From Phlebotomus papatasi (Eukaryota > Arthropoda > Insecta > Diptera > Psychodidae), in contig NC_077223.1 in NCBI RefSeq assembly GCF_024763615.1, positions 83,638,627-83,702,626 on the forward strand: a stretch of 64,000 nucleotides of DNA, in the 5' to 3' direction. Positions 20,947 to 33,512 of this stretch are shown here, piece after piece. Position numbers and translations under genes: made by a program. The notes beneath the pieces are model-generated. The model saw only the letters and a list, made by a program, of their open reading frames with translations. It was not told where the DNA came from and did not search any database. How positions within the stretch are numbered: position 1 is the stretch's first letter; each line of letters starts with the position of its first letter.

Positions 20947-22291
20947 CACTGTGCAACAGTGATTTTGTCCCTGGGTTCTTATGCTACTTTTTCTATTGCT
21001 AGGATCAAATGATTTACGAAAATACTTATCATTTTGATTTCATTTTGTTTTTGCGCCTGGACTCTAGGCAAAACCGTTTTTGCCGTTTTTCGATATTTGG
21101 GTGCCTACATCTCCGATTCTGCTGAACCGATTTATTTCTTAATATGGGAACATTTGTTCTCCTTTAGATACCCGATAATCCTCCGGGAAGATGAAGTTCG
21201 TACAACTGACACCAGGGGCGCTGTAATCTCATATATGTCAGAAAACATGAAAAAATCGAACTTTTTAACAACTTTAATCAAAAATATCACGAAAATTAGG
21301 ACTGTCCCTAACAATCTGTTTTGTGGGTTTGATAGAGAATTTTATTAGGTACATTTTCATCTATGTACAACTTTTCCTTCAGATTGTTTTTTTACCACGA
21401 AATTGGGGTTCAAACGAAAATCGAGCACTTAGCCAACTATAGAAAACCTATAGAACTATAGAAATTATTTTTTAGAAGTTTTTTCTACAATTATTATCAG
21501 CTTTAACCTCATGATTACGTAATTTTCGTCGAAATAAATTTAAAACTAGTCCTAAATAAAACTAAAAGAAACTACTAGTTTTTGAACTTGTAACTGTTAC
21601 TTTATATATGACATAAGTTAAAGCTTTATACAAATTTTCAAGTAATAAAATAACATCTACGTAATTAAAATAGCATATATAAATCACCATATTATCGATA
21701 TTTAAGCATTAAATATTATAATAAGGGCTAATGTTGCCTAATCGGTAGGAAAAAAATATTAACACCCGAAATTGTGAAGGTTTTCTATAGTTGGCTAAGT
21801 GCTCGATTTTCGTTTGAACCCCAATTTCGTGGTTAAAAAACAATCTGAGGGAAAAGTTGTACATAGATGAAAATGTACCTAATAAAATTCTCTATCAAAC
21901 CCACAAAACAGATTGTTAGGGACAGTCCTAATTTTCGTGATATTTTTGATTAAAGTTGTTAAAAAGTTCGATTTTTTCATGTTTTCTGACATATATGAGA
22001 TTACAGCGCCCCTGGTGTCAGTTGTAAGAACTTCATTTGTTCAGAGGATTTATCGGGCATGTAAAGGACAACAAATTGTTCCAAAGTAAGAAATAAATCA
22101 GTTCAGCAGATTCGGAAATATAGGCACCCAAGTATCGAAAAACGGCAAAAACGGTTTTGCCTAGATTCCAGGCGCAAAAACAAAATGAAATCAAAATGAT
22201 AAGTATTTTCGTAAATCATTTGATCCTAGCAATAGAAAAAGTAGCATGAGAACCCAGGGAGAAAAAAAAAGTTTAAAATTGTTGCACAGTG
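20947..22291. mobile_element. Long inverted repeat, CACTGTGCAACA ends, arms about 480 bp
   Basis: The left arm is about 20947-21446 and the right arm is about 21778-22291, inverted and nearly identical. Both contain CATTTTGTTTTTGCGCCTGG, ACACCAGGGGCGCTGTAATC and GAGCACTTAGCCAACTATAG or the complement, with a loop of about 330 bases. The ends are CACTGTGCAACA, flanked by CTA on both sides (20944-20946 and 22292-22294). CACTG ends with a 3-bp duplication fit the CMC (CACTA/Mirage/Chapaev) group. The ORFs in the arms (21034-21348 and complement) have no known domain. If transcribed within the catalase intron, the arms could form a long hairpin. Confidence 0.8.
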
Positions 22292-22540
22292 CTATCTTTC
22301 AACTTCGAAAAATTACGTCGTCATTTTTATCCATTCGAAACGCGATTCTTTGTCTCTGAAATTCACACAATCGGGTTTACACTCATTCCGAGTTGGAAGA
22401 ACTCCGGGGTGGCCCGTAAAGAATCTCAACTACCATAAGCACATCTCTGCTTACCATTGATTTCAACTTTGTTACATGATGCTTTTAGCCAACTTTCCAT
22501 GAAACATTTACTTCACTGCATAAAAATATTATCAACTAAC

Positions 22541-23815
22541 CTGAGAGAAGTTGTCCTCGGTCTCTCCGGAATCGTATCGAGCCACATCCCCGCTGACCTT
22601 GTAGGGAGGATCAAGCTTGAGGGCACGTTGGGAGACTTCGGGTCCACCGAAAGAATTGGGGTAGTAGTTTGGAGCACCATTTAGGTTGTCTGTGAAGTTC
22701 ATTGGGCCATCACGCTGATAGTGCTTGGGAGTGACGCGGTAGGGACAGTTGACCGGCAGCTGAAGGTGATTGGCACCAATGCGATGACGATGAGTGTCAG
22801 CATAGGCGAAGAGTCTTCCCTGCAGCATCTTATCAGGAGATGCCTCAATGCCAGGCACAAAGTGTGACGGACTGAAGGCAATTTGTTCAACTTCAGCAAA
22901 GTAGTTCTTGGGATTGCGATCCAGCACAAGTTTTCCCACCTTGATCAACGGATACTCAGACTGTGGCCAGATTTTCGTCAAGTCAAATGGATTGTACTTG
23001 AACTTTTCAGCCTGTTCCATGGTCATCACTTGGATATGGAATGTCCAACTGGGGAAGTTGCCCTTGGCAATAGCATTGTACAGATCCCTGATGGAATAAT
23101 CAGGATCTGATCCTGATAGCTCAAGAGCTCGTTCAGGTGTCAAATTCTTAATTCCCTGATCAGTTTTGTAGTGGAATTTCACCCAAAAAGCTTCACCCTT
23201 GGCATTGATTGTCTTGAACGTGTGCGATCCGTAGCCATTCATGTGACGATAACCATCGGGAATTCCTCTATCCGAGAATAGGAAACACGTCTGATGAGTA
23301 GTTTCCGGTCTCAGTGTAATAAAGTCCCAGAACATGTCAGGATCTTTCAGATGGGTCTGTGGATTCCTCTTCTGCGTATGAATAAAACTGGGGAAAAGAA
23401 TTGGATCACGAATGAAGAAAATTGGCGTATTGTTGCCAACTAAATCCCAAATTCCATCTTCAGTGTAGAACTTAATGGGGAATCCACGAGGATCGCGTAC
23501 AGTATCAGCAGATCCACTCTCTCCGCCCACAGTTGAGAAACGAACAGCGACAGGTGTTTTCTTGCCCACGGTGTCAAAGAGTTTGGCAGCGCAGTACTTC
23601 TGGATCTCAGAATGCGTCACCTCGAAGTAACCAAAGGCACCGGCTCCCTTAGCATGTACCACACGTTCTGGGATACGTTCACGATCGAAGGCGCTCATCT
23701 CGTCGAGAAAATGATTATCCTGCAGCAGAACTGGACCATTGGGTCCAATTGTTTGCGTTGCACTCCTGACACCAATTGGGGCTCCATATTTAGTGGTCAC
23801 AGTCGACTCAGCGCC
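22541..23815 (-). CDS. Cat: Catalase copy 1, exon 2 (catalytic body)
   Basis: 425 codons in phase 0, starting GAESTVTTKYGAPIGV after a TTTTATTCCAG acceptor and ending DNFSQ before donor GTTAGT. With exon 1 (41227-41171) and exon 3 (18030-17830) the protein is 510 aa, normal for a small-subunit animal catalase. Catalase is a haem enzyme that dismutates hydrogen peroxide to water and oxygen. Visible active-site residues are the distal His73 (RVVHAKGAGAFG), Asn147 (DLVGNNTP) and the proximal haem ligand Tyr at about 357 (RLFAYADTHRHR). NADPH-site residues (THQTCFLFSDRG, KFHYKTDQG) are also present. The frame opens five codons earlier inside the intron, which is not coding. Gene length with introns is 23.4 kb, unusually long for an insect catalase, because of repeat-filled introns. 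Confidence 0.96.
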
Positions 23816-23907
23816 CTGGAATAAAACCAAATCGTATTGAGATGTTCATTTGTTAGTTTCAAATTATTTTTCGTATTGGAAGAATATTCTCTTCATTGTG
23901 GACTATA

Positions 23908-24580
23908 GGGTAAATTAAGCTAATTCAAAACCTGCTCCAAATGGAAATTTTTCGCTACTCCAAATGGAAACGTCATTGTTTTCATGATAAATACAGTACT
24001 AAATTATTATATTTATATATTTTCTATACGACAGTTTCATTATTTAGTTAATTTTGCTCCAAATAAAGCAAAAATCCATTCATATTCACAAATTTTAAGT
24101 TGTTAATTTCTCAGAAAAATTAAAAGTGTATCTCTTCGCCATCGAATTTTTCATCGATCGACCATGTTTTCCAATGAAAAATACAATAAAGTGACTATTG
24201 TTTCGTTTTGTTTAACATTTATGTCATATTTCTGGCTAATTTTAGTTAAATTAAGTGGTAATCTTTATTGCTAACGGTACCTGAAGTTTTCAAATGAAAT
24301 AATTACCTATTTCGTGAGCAAAAAAAGTTTTTCTGAAGTGTCTACAAATGCTTCAATAGGAAACCCGGAAAATATGATTTTTTTTGGAGAGATTTTCTTA
24401 TTGTTTTAGATGGAAAAGGAGAAAAGACCAGGAATAAAAACAAATCCTGCACTCTGGAGCAACTCAACAAGGTTTTGGAAGCCTTTCGTCGCGGTTTCAC
24501 TTACACTGTTTGTCTCCAATTAGAAACTTTCCCTTGTCTCCATTTGGATTAATTTGTTTCCAATAGGAGCATTTTACGCT
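23908..24580. mobile_element. TA-GGGTAAA element with repeated CTCCAAATGGA word
   Basis: Begins TA-GGGTAAATTAAGC; CTCCAAATGGAAA occurs twice near the left end. TCCAATTAGAAA, TCCATTTGGA and TCCAATAGGAGCATTTTAC lie near the right end. The exact right terminus is degraded. Confidence 0.5.
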
Positions 24581-24828
24581 CGTGTATTTTTCTTGTATTG
24601 AAGAAGTTTTCAAATTATATTTCAAGAATTTTCACTAAACAGTAACATTCTAGAAGAGTCAAGGAGCAAATTTATATAAATTCTCTTCAGAAAAAATATG
24701 AACTTAATGTGTTGAATCTTCTGTCAAAGTTAAAGCGTCTGGAAATGGTTTTGAATTAGGACATTTGTCCTATATATTCTGAATTATTCTGTTACAAATT
24801 TTAAATGAAAAATGAGATCTTATGAATA

Positions 24829-25012
24829 AGGGAAACTGAGGCACCAAACAGTGATGTTTCTTTCTAAACTATGTAGAGTATAACGACAATTTTTGAATCG
24901 ACAAGCATCCCTACAGTATCCAAAAATTCATACTAGTCTCGTCTACTGAAGTCTAATTAAAAAATTACAGTGTACAGTACTACCCCGTATTCGATGATGC
25001 CCCAGTTTCCCC
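24829..25012. mobile_element. Short foldback, AGGGAAACTGAGGCAC ends
   Basis: AGGGAAACTGAGGCACC at 24829 is inverted at GATGCCCCAGTTTCCCC (ending 25012). TA lies at 24827-24828 and 25013-25014. It belongs to the G-rich-ended group and is about 184 bp. Confidence 0.65.
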
Positions 25013-25065
25013 TATATCTTTCATTGATTGTAAATTTTAATTGGTTAAAGTTTCTTTACTTAACG

Positions 25066-25150
25066 AGGGTTTGATGTGAGAATCGAACCTAGAGACCTGA
25101 AGCGGTCTCCAGACTAGAGGTTTAGCCCAGTTCCCGATCAGATGCCTGAA
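25066..25150 (-). repeat. tRNA-like SINE fragment
   Basis: On the minus strand it reads CTGGGCTAAACCTCTAGTCT ... GCTTCAGGTCTCTAGGTTCG followed by ATTCTCACATCAAACC. The GGTTCGATTC block is a good RNA polymerase III B box. It does not fold as an intact tRNA, and a related stretch (GAGAATCAAACC) occurs at 9921 inside vimar intron 2. Confidence 0.4.
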
Positions 25151-27728
25151 CAGTTTATTAACATTTAATGATCAATTTTTACCCTTTTATATCCATTTCT
25201 AAAAAATGTCCTAAAAATCTTGACTGCAATATGAAATTAGAGAAGTTAAGCTATAAAGACAAGACTTAAGTCTGAACACCGTATTAACTTCGTTTTGTCG
25301 ACTTCACATCTGAGTCAAGAGACTTACATGTTTATTTTGCTTCTCTATAAATCCAAAATTATTTATAGACAATTAATCAACATAAAACTTATTATATCTG
25401 TCTACATATTCTTGTATTGAGTCTCATTGACTTATTTGAGAAGGAGGTTACTTTGAAATGTGAGGTTATTTAAGACCTAACCTCGTATATTAAGTAAGTC
25501 GAGTAAGTCTTCAAGGCATTTTAAAATTGTCTTCTAATAAGGTAAATGAAGCAAGTGTCGATCTTGAGGGATGGATCGCCACCCAAAAAAAAAATGTATA
25601 TATATATTTTTAAATCATTCGTTAGTTTTTACAAATTGTTTTTACCAAAATTCCTTGCAATAGTTTCTAATGAAACAAGTATTGTAAAAGATAATCCGTG
25701 AAAAGCTATGAGTAATTAAAAATAAAATATTATAAGAAAAATGCAACCAGTTTTAGTGTAAAATTTTTCCTGTTTTCGTACATATTTCATGAGGTAATTC
25801 AAAAACTACCTAGGTTGCTAATTTGGGGTTTTCGGTTGCCTATTCTATATTAAATTGGCTTTTATTTTGTATTTGTATTATTTGCTAATTCGTTCTACAA
25901 TGACAGAAAACAGCTAATAAACTCCAAAGTTTTTTCGGCACGCTAGAAACACATGGGAAACATAGGAAATATCATGCCCCTGTTTTTATCCATGATTTTC
26001 ATACAAAAGTTTCATTAATAGGTTATTTTTGGCAGTTGATAACCTTAAAAACATATAAACTATGGAAGGATGTTTTTATTCAGTAACGGACACGTCAATT
26101 CTTCCCTTCAATCACAGAAATATTTTATTGATTTCAACTCAATTTAAATCAATTAATAGTGACTTATACAGGCTAAAGATGAAAGATTTATCCATATTAA
26201 GAATTAGATAAGAGGCAATTTTCCTTGGGCATATGTCATAAATTAAATATTTGGTTAATGGTAGAAAACTATCATCATAACACTTTATTAAAAAGTTTTG
26301 TATACAATACTGGTGAATTGAAAAAGAAAAATAATTATTAAAAAGCAAGTCTAGCAACTATAACAAAACCACATAAATGAATTTACTCTTAATGATATAC
26401 TTCGGTTGAGATAGAAATTCTTATCTCCTAACCTCAAATTTATGCAAAACGAACGCAAAAATGCTAAAAATGCACAGTAAACACAATTGATTAAATATAC
26501 CAATACTTTGTTATATATTACAGATCATTAAATTGTAGATAAAATAGTTAACCACCAAAAAAAATATAATTATAAATGCAACCACATCTCTGACTTAACC
26601 AATAATAAACCTCATGAAATACATTTTAACTGCTTCTTTCGTAATTCAATGCTCAAGTAAGAAATATTTAGGTCTTTGAACTTTACCATTCAAACACTAA
26701 TTGCATAGTTTATGTAGAAAAACAAAATTGAATATTTATATAGTAAATTCTTATAACATTACTTATTATGTAGTAATTAAGAGTTTTTAGAGCTAAAATC
26801 GGATGGATATTTTTGCAACAAATAAGTTTAAACAATGGCAGTTATATTTATGAATAATGATTTTATGATTAATATTCATTTTATTCTTATGATCAATAAT
26901 ATGTGACGAAGTAAACGGTCAAGAAAAAAAAACACAAATCTGACCCTGACACTTGTGTTCAACAGCGAAAAAAAAAAAGAGAATCACAATACAATACAAA
27001 GATAGAAATAATATGAAGAAAACCGCCAAATTTCACACACTATCGAGAATAACTCTCTATAATATATTCCGTCTTTCTTTTTCTAGAATCACATTAAAAC
27101 AGTTAAGATATTCTTATATATTCTCAATACATAGACAGTTGACTGTCTATATGTGATCTAATGAGTGATCAGTGATCACATATCAAGAACTTTTGCTGTA
27201 ACTATAAGAGCTTTGAGTAAAGTTTGATGGATTCATGGTAGCAAAGAATTTAGAATTATTAAATTTGAAGGGGACATTGCGTGAAAAATTCTCAAGTCCG
27301 CATTCGAATGAGGAAGATTTTTCATTCATTATTTTGAGATGTTCTGGAACCAAATGTAAAGTGGATTTTGTCTGAAATTCAATTATAACGCTCTCAAGAA
27401 TTTATACAATTTACTTTCAGCAAATTTGTCCTTGAAGCTGCTAACTAGTAGATCGCATGAAAAACATGGAAATACACCTTTGCAGAATTATCTCACAGAA
27501 ATTATTTATATAAATTGAATCTCACATAAAAAACATTCTTTTAGAACCTCAAAGACAGAGACATTCTTTTTTGTTTGTGATCTAAGTTAAATCTTGATCT
27601 CTTAAGGTGATCTCTTTGGACAAAAAAAAATGATCAACAATTTCTGAGTTTTTCCCAAGAAAGATTTCTCAGTATGCGAAATAATACCAAAATATTTATG
27701 TCTTTCAGTAGATCAAAATTTCATTTTA

Positions 27729-28657
27729 GAGGAACCTGGGGTAAAATGTTTCAAGCTGAAAAATTTCAAAATTCGATATCTTTTAAGATCTAAGATAAAA
27801 GAGATCAAAGTTGAAAATTCTTTAGCATAGATAGTTTTCATTAACTTCCAGAAGAACGTACAAAATTGTTAGCCATTCTAGAAAGACAAGATAAAATTTG
27901 GTATTTCGGACAATATGAAATTCCGGACAAGCTTATTTAGAATTTCGGTACATAATCTAGTTCTAGTATTAACTAAGTAATTAAGCATATCCAAAGTAAC
28001 TTTGAAGTTATTTAATTTTTTATTGGATTTTAAGAAAATTGTTCGAATTCTTATATTGATTTGTCCGGAATTCCGCGTTGTCCGGAATAAAACCAATTTA
28101 GATTTGGTATAACTCTTTTAAAGGTATATAAATAAGTCAATAATACATTCTTCAAAAAAAGTTGCTCTAGATTAGATTGTCAAAGTCTAAACTTTCAAAT
28201 TTATTTGTCCGGATTTCCCTGTTGTCCGGAATTCCAAACTTTACTTTATAGAAAATAAAAGAAATGATACTATTGTTACCCCACTTTTAATAAATTAAGG
28301 GAGAAACTTTTAATAAAGTAAGGGAGAAACTTATTTTTCAAACAAATTTGGTTCACCTAAAATGGCATTTGTCCGTTTTACGATTCTTCGGAGAGCTTAT
28401 CTTCAGGAATTCTTTTATATAAAAATAACTAAGTGGCGAAAATCTACATTGAATGACAAGTGTTCCATCCACTACTTCATCTTCAGTTCGCCTTCTCTAA
28501 TGCAAATAGCAAAGGGGCTTTTCTCTACAAAAACAGGTTTTAGAAAATTAAAAACAAAATTTAAAAAAACATATTTTTCATTAAGATAGAGCAAAATAGT
28601 CTACAGCAAAATTGTGAAAAACATATCTGTTTTATCACATTTTGCCCCATATTCCCC
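27729..28657. mobile_element. TA-flanked G-rich-ended element with nested foldback
   Basis: The left end GAGGAACCTGGGGTAAAATG pairs with the inverse of CATTTTGCCCCATATTCCCC (ending 28657), with TA at 27727-27728 and 28658-28659. The left interior (AAAATTTCAAAATTCGATAT, TAGTTTTCATTAACTTC) is homologous to the element at 39004. A second foldback occupies about 27896-28241, whose ends carry repeated TTCCGGACAA (27902, 27918; inverted at 28063, 28078, 28206, 28223, with small variations). Confidence 0.65.
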
Positions 28658-30349
28658 TACATTTTTTAATGATCAACTTCCCCAATGTTGACAATATTTT
28701 AACTTAAATTCTTTGGGAAACAAAGAAACACGCCATGTGTAGATCTTTGTTGTTAATTTCTGCACGTGTCTTAATTTTTAATGAGAGATTCCTCAAAATT
28801 ACAAGTATAAAACATTGAGCATCTCGGAGAAAGAAAAAGAAGAAAAAGGTATGAAATATAGTCAACAGCAGTGAGTCCATGACACAGAAATCGGCCATTC
28901 TACTTCCACTTCACCTTTTTAAGGTCCATATACCAAAAGAGTTGAGAAAGAAGTTTGAAAGAGAGAAAGATCTTTCCCCTTCTCATAAATTACAATAATA
29001 AGCTAAAAAATTATAATATGTTGTGTATCAAGAACGTGTGTACATGTACATGCTGTTTTTGTTGTTATTTAAAATTCTTTATTAATTAACATGTCCATCA
29101 CTTTATTATAAATATCACGATCTTAAAGGGATATTGTAATGATTGTAAGTTTCTAAACTATTCTAATGCTCCCAATTCCCTGTATACTTTACTCATCTTT
29201 ATAGATAAGAAGACACAAGAAGATCTTCAGTAACTTTGGTGTTCTTGGAAAATTTGTAATTATTTAATTACTGCAAAGACTGTAAACAATTAAATACACG
29301 AAATTGCACTGAAGCAAACCAAATAAGTTTAATTTGATTTATAATGTACATTCTACTTCCGAGAATGATCTCAAAGAAAGCAAACTAAATCCATTCAACA
29401 AAGTGTCTTTATTGCCTGATTATCCTCTATATATTTTTTTATTACTATTCCAATAAAATATGCATAAATAATGGTAAAGATCAGATTGTAGGGGATAAAA
29501 ACATATAAACTTTAAGTACATCTTCTTATGCACAATCTTTTCTATTTCAATTAGTTTGAAATTGAGTGATGAACTCATAGTCATGCAAAAGAGTCATTAG
29601 ATGTGCTCTGAGTAGAAAATTTTGCAAATTTTTAATTAATTTATTGTACTTGTTTTGTTTTATAAGAATTACACTGGTTATAAATTATCAGTGGAGCATA
29701 TACTATAAAAGCATTATTCTATTATAAATCTGAAAGATTAATATATTATGAAATGTTGATCCTAACCTTCTTAACCTTAAAATCTATTGATCCTAACCTA
29801 ATAAAATAGGAATTGCTGGTTATGTTCAGCTTAATTTCCCATATGGGGCACAAGGAGTGCGCGGCACCCACAAAAGATTTAAAAATATTTAAGAATTTAA
29901 AAGATTTCGTATTTTAAACTCTTAAAATTCCAACCTAAGATACAAAAAAAAAAGACAGATGGTAGGTGATTGACATTTATCTGTTGTTATTTATATGTTT
30001 TTTTTTCATTTTTGATCTTTGGTATAATAAATTAGTTTAAATAAATTAAAAAAAAAATAAAAAATGCAAGGTTAGAATGAACATAACCTCACATTTGTAA
30101 AATGAACTAAAGCCAGTAAGATAAACTAATTTTTAACAAATAAGAGAATCATATAAATTATTCAGTCTCGAAAAAAAACAATAAAATGTTTAAAAAAGAA
30201 TTACGGTACAAAACCATTAGCGTCAACAAGTGATTATTTTGACAGATCTCTAAGTTATTAGTCGTCATAAATACTAGTCCACACGTTAAAAATTCCTGGA
30301 TAAATTGACATTTATCCAGGATTATACATTTGACATTGTGGAAGTTGTA

Positions 30350-30765
30350 CTGTCTACAGAAAAAATATTTCGTAAAATTGCTCGTAAATGTTTGTGACAT
30401 CCTACTGGGAACTTACGAAATGCTCGTAAACCCACAAAACATTCGTAAAAGTTTGTATTTTCAGGAATTCTTTGTAAGCATTTTTTGTTCTTTTGTTTGT
30501 CATTTGTTTGTCTGGCAAAACTTTACGAACAAATGACAAAATTTTACAAACGTTTTTCAGTGTGTTTACAAACATTTACGAATAATTGTTTGTAAAAGAA
30601 CAAAACATGATCGACGAGGAATCAAGTTACGTACAATATTTGTGAGAAACAACAAACTTTTACGAACTTTTCTGTGGGTTATACGATTTCCGAGTATTTC
30701 GTAAACCTCCAGTAGAAATTCACAAACATTTATAAATAACTTTACCAATTTTTTTCTGTGACAGC
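30350..30765. repeat. Foldback with repeated CGTAAA.GTTTGT words
   Basis: CTGTCTACAGAAAAAATATT on the left pairs with the inverse of the sequence ending TTTTTTCTGTGACAG. Arms of about 110 bases share AAATGTTTGTGA, CTACTGG and TTACGAAATACTCG/TTACGAAATGCTCG. The word CGTAAAAGTTTGT occurs on both arms. Confidence 0.6.
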
Positions 30766-31197
30766 TTAAGGTGAAAGGAACACTTATTGACACTTTAAGA
30801 ACTCGTACCATTTGGAATATAAAATTTGAACATCTATCCTGATCCGAATACGTAGATTAATGAAAAAAAAACATCATATTACTTTTTATTAGATATACAT
30901 AGAATAAATTTTAACATTTTGACAAAAGTGTCAATAGGGATTCAGTGTTGAAGAGGTGTTACTTCAACCCTATGTATGTAGAAATAATCTTCAATCTATT
31001 AAAAATCATGTAATATTTGGAAAGATTGGTTTCAGAAGTCTCATTATTGAACCGTTTGACATTAATAAGACCTTCCTTAAAATTAGGCTAAGATGTTGCA
31101 AATATAAGTTTTTAAATTTGACAAAACGGTGTGAAACAATTTATTTCTAAAATTGCATAAATTAGTAATATAAATAACATAAATAACATTCTGATTA

Positions 31198-31429
31198 GGG
31201 TAAAGTGATATAATTTGGAATTAGTGTTACAAGTTAGACAATTCGCCGGTACAAGTTGGACATGGCTTTTTTCTTGGTAAATACAGTACAAAATTTGTTT
31301 TTAAGCACAAAAAACCAAATTATAAAACTAAAGCATTAAAAATATACAAATAAAAATGAAGTACTAAATTTATCAAGACAAAAAGTCCTGTCCAAATCGT
31401 ACCATTGTTCAACTTGTACCACTTTACCC
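31198..31429. mobile_element. 232-bp TA-GGGTAAAGTG MITE, copy 1
   Basis: Ends GGGTAAAGTGATATAATTTG and inverse of TTGTACCACTTTACCC, with TA flanks at 31196-31197 and 31430-31431. The word TACAAGTT.GACA is repeated (two left, two inverted at right). A second copy of the same 232-bp length at 52118-52349 differs at few positions by eye, so both are young. Confidence 0.85.
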
Positions 31430-32444
31430 TACTTTTCTTATTTAAATTTTCTAATCTAAAATATTCAATTGTTATTTTTAGGTTAAATCATACATAACCT
31501 CACAATTTAAATTAACCTCTTGAGCAAATTGTACGACGGTTCCTACAATTGATTTCAATCGACAAATGACCTAAACAGTTCATTTGTTAACAAAATATTC
31601 TTTTAACACTTTGTCTTTTGTTTTCCTTCAGCATTTATTAATAAACTTTCTGCAATTGAGTTCAGTGCAGCCATCATACAGAGGAAGTTCATGTATGAAT
31701 TTATAATTATTTTAGTGAAAACTTGCCGTGAATCATACAAAACTTTTATTTTTTTTTATTCATTGTGAGCATGAAACATATCAATTTCGATTTTTATGTG
31801 GTCAAATGAACAAATCCCTAAATTATTCAAGGAAAAATGTCTAACATCAGTGGAGAATGATTTAATTAGGATTCTTTATTTATTTACCATAACAAAAGGG
31901 ATAAATTATTTAGCATTATAAGGCAATGAGAAATTTCGTTTTGGGGCCAGAATCTGCGTGAGAAAGACATGAAATTTGGATAGAAATCTCCTCAATGGCA
32001 ATATTGTTTGAAAGTTTATTGAACCTTTTTTTCTACCTTCGAATATGTGTGGTTTAGTGTGAGGAGATTGTGATTGAAGTAGTGGGAAAATGCACTTTCT
32101 TCTACATTTCCTTCATCATCTTATTCCGCGTCGAAGAGAAGTCTATGTATACCTAAGTCAGTTTTTCTTCTGCAACCTTTCTCACCTCACGTACTATAAT
32201 TACATAAAAATTATACTTGAATGATTGTAAAGTCCAACTTTTGAATGTAAGTGAGTGAAGGAATTGATAAGATAATGGCTCTATCACGTATACATTCCTA
32301 ATCTAAGAAAAAAATTATTAATTTCAAGAAGAGCCCCTTCAATCTCGAGAAGCTCGAGAATAATTGTGATAAAATGCTTAGTATCTAAGGCCTCTGAAAA
32401 ACCTATAGGATCTTTTATAAAAGTACCACATTCAATTTTAGTTA

Positions 32445-33512
32445 GGGGAAGTGCTCATAATTTTGGACAATCTGCATATAAGCATCAATATCCTAAGTTT
32501 GAAGTGCGATATTTTCAATACTAATTGACTTTTTTTATTACTCTCTTTTCAGAAGGATTGTTTAGAAACTTGGCAAGCTATTTATCATCTCATTTTTACT
32601 AAAATTAGTTTTAATACGTTTAAAAATGAATTGATATGTAGAGGTGACCTTGGCTCTTATTTTGGACAACTTGTTTATTAATTTGTCCAACTTGGCTGTA
32701 AATTTGGACAGCTAATCCGCCTCAACAGGATGCCCATTTTTCTTCATTTCATGACACAATCTTACCAAGTCCTCTTCCTGTTCATGTAAGGGAAACGTGG
32801 AATGTCACAAGAAGCCCGGAAACTTTCCATATCATTCATTAAAGTGAGTTGACTTCGGTACTCCAAGTACGTGCGGATTCGCTCATTCCCTGCCCTTTCC
32901 GGGAGCCTTTCAAGGCATTTCTCACTGCATCTCTTTCGTAGAGATGATGCTCCTGTGTTTCTCCAGGCATTTGTCCAACCTAGTCATCACAAAAGCTAAA
33001 ACTTTACGAAATTTCGTGAGAAAAACACCTGTCCAAAATAAGAATCATCACCTCATTGGTGAATGTCTTAAAAAATATCCCATTTTTCACACGAAAAATA
33101 TAATTCACAAGGCAAATCTCACTTCAGGTCAAATGTACAAATCATCAGTAACGTGAATCAACACAATATTCAATGAATATTCAATAATATCACTCAAAAA
33201 CAGCGAACAAACTTTGTTAGTACTTCACCAAAACTAAATAAGACTGAAGTAAGCCACGAAGTTCTGTCATATTTCTCGTAAGCAATTGCTCACACTGAAT
33301 TTTCAACAAAGCAATTTCAACTCAAATCATATTCAAATTTTAACGTATTTAGTGTTAAAATCTTCCAAAAAGAACAAATATTTAGATAGAATTCATTATT
33401 CATCAAATATTGGAATAAAAATCCATCATTTTAATCAATTTATTTTTAGTGTCCAATTTTATCCTCAAAGTGTCCAAAATAAGAAACTGGACAAAATTAT
33501 GAGCATTTCCCC
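32445..33512. mobile_element. 1.07-kb TA-flanked element with TTTGGACA words
   Basis: The left end GGGGAAGTGCTCATAATTTT and the inverse of AAAATTATGAGCATTTCCCC (ending 33512) match for about 26 bases, with TA at 32443-32444 and 33513-33514. TTTTGGACAA, TTTGTCCAA, TTTGGACAGC and TGTCCAAAATAAG are spread through both ends. A relative lies at 61705-61897. The 186-codon ORF at 33286-33846 runs out of the element and is not credible. Confidence 0.8.

Larger units (their letters stand above)
18031..22540 (-). other. Catalase 1 intron 2 (4.5 kb)
   Basis: GT-AG intron, phase 0. It contains a CACTA-ended repeat (18259-18400), a dispersed repeat (19046-19145), a TTAA element fragment (19779-19945), degenerate tandem repeats (19925-20125) and a 1.3-kb long inverted repeat (20947-22291). 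I recognise nothing in 18401-19045, 19146-19778 or 20126-20946. Confidence 0.75.

Noticed and set aside
23816..23830. Upstream Met (MVLFQ) as the catalase 1 start
   Set aside because: These codons lie in the intron before a good acceptor; the true first exon MSARNPAEDQ is at 41227-41171, with a paralogous exon at 53203-53147.
22532..23830. Catalase of bacterial or symbiont origin
   Set aside because: It has GT-AG introns, insect-like sequence and animal-type C-terminus; no sign of transfer.
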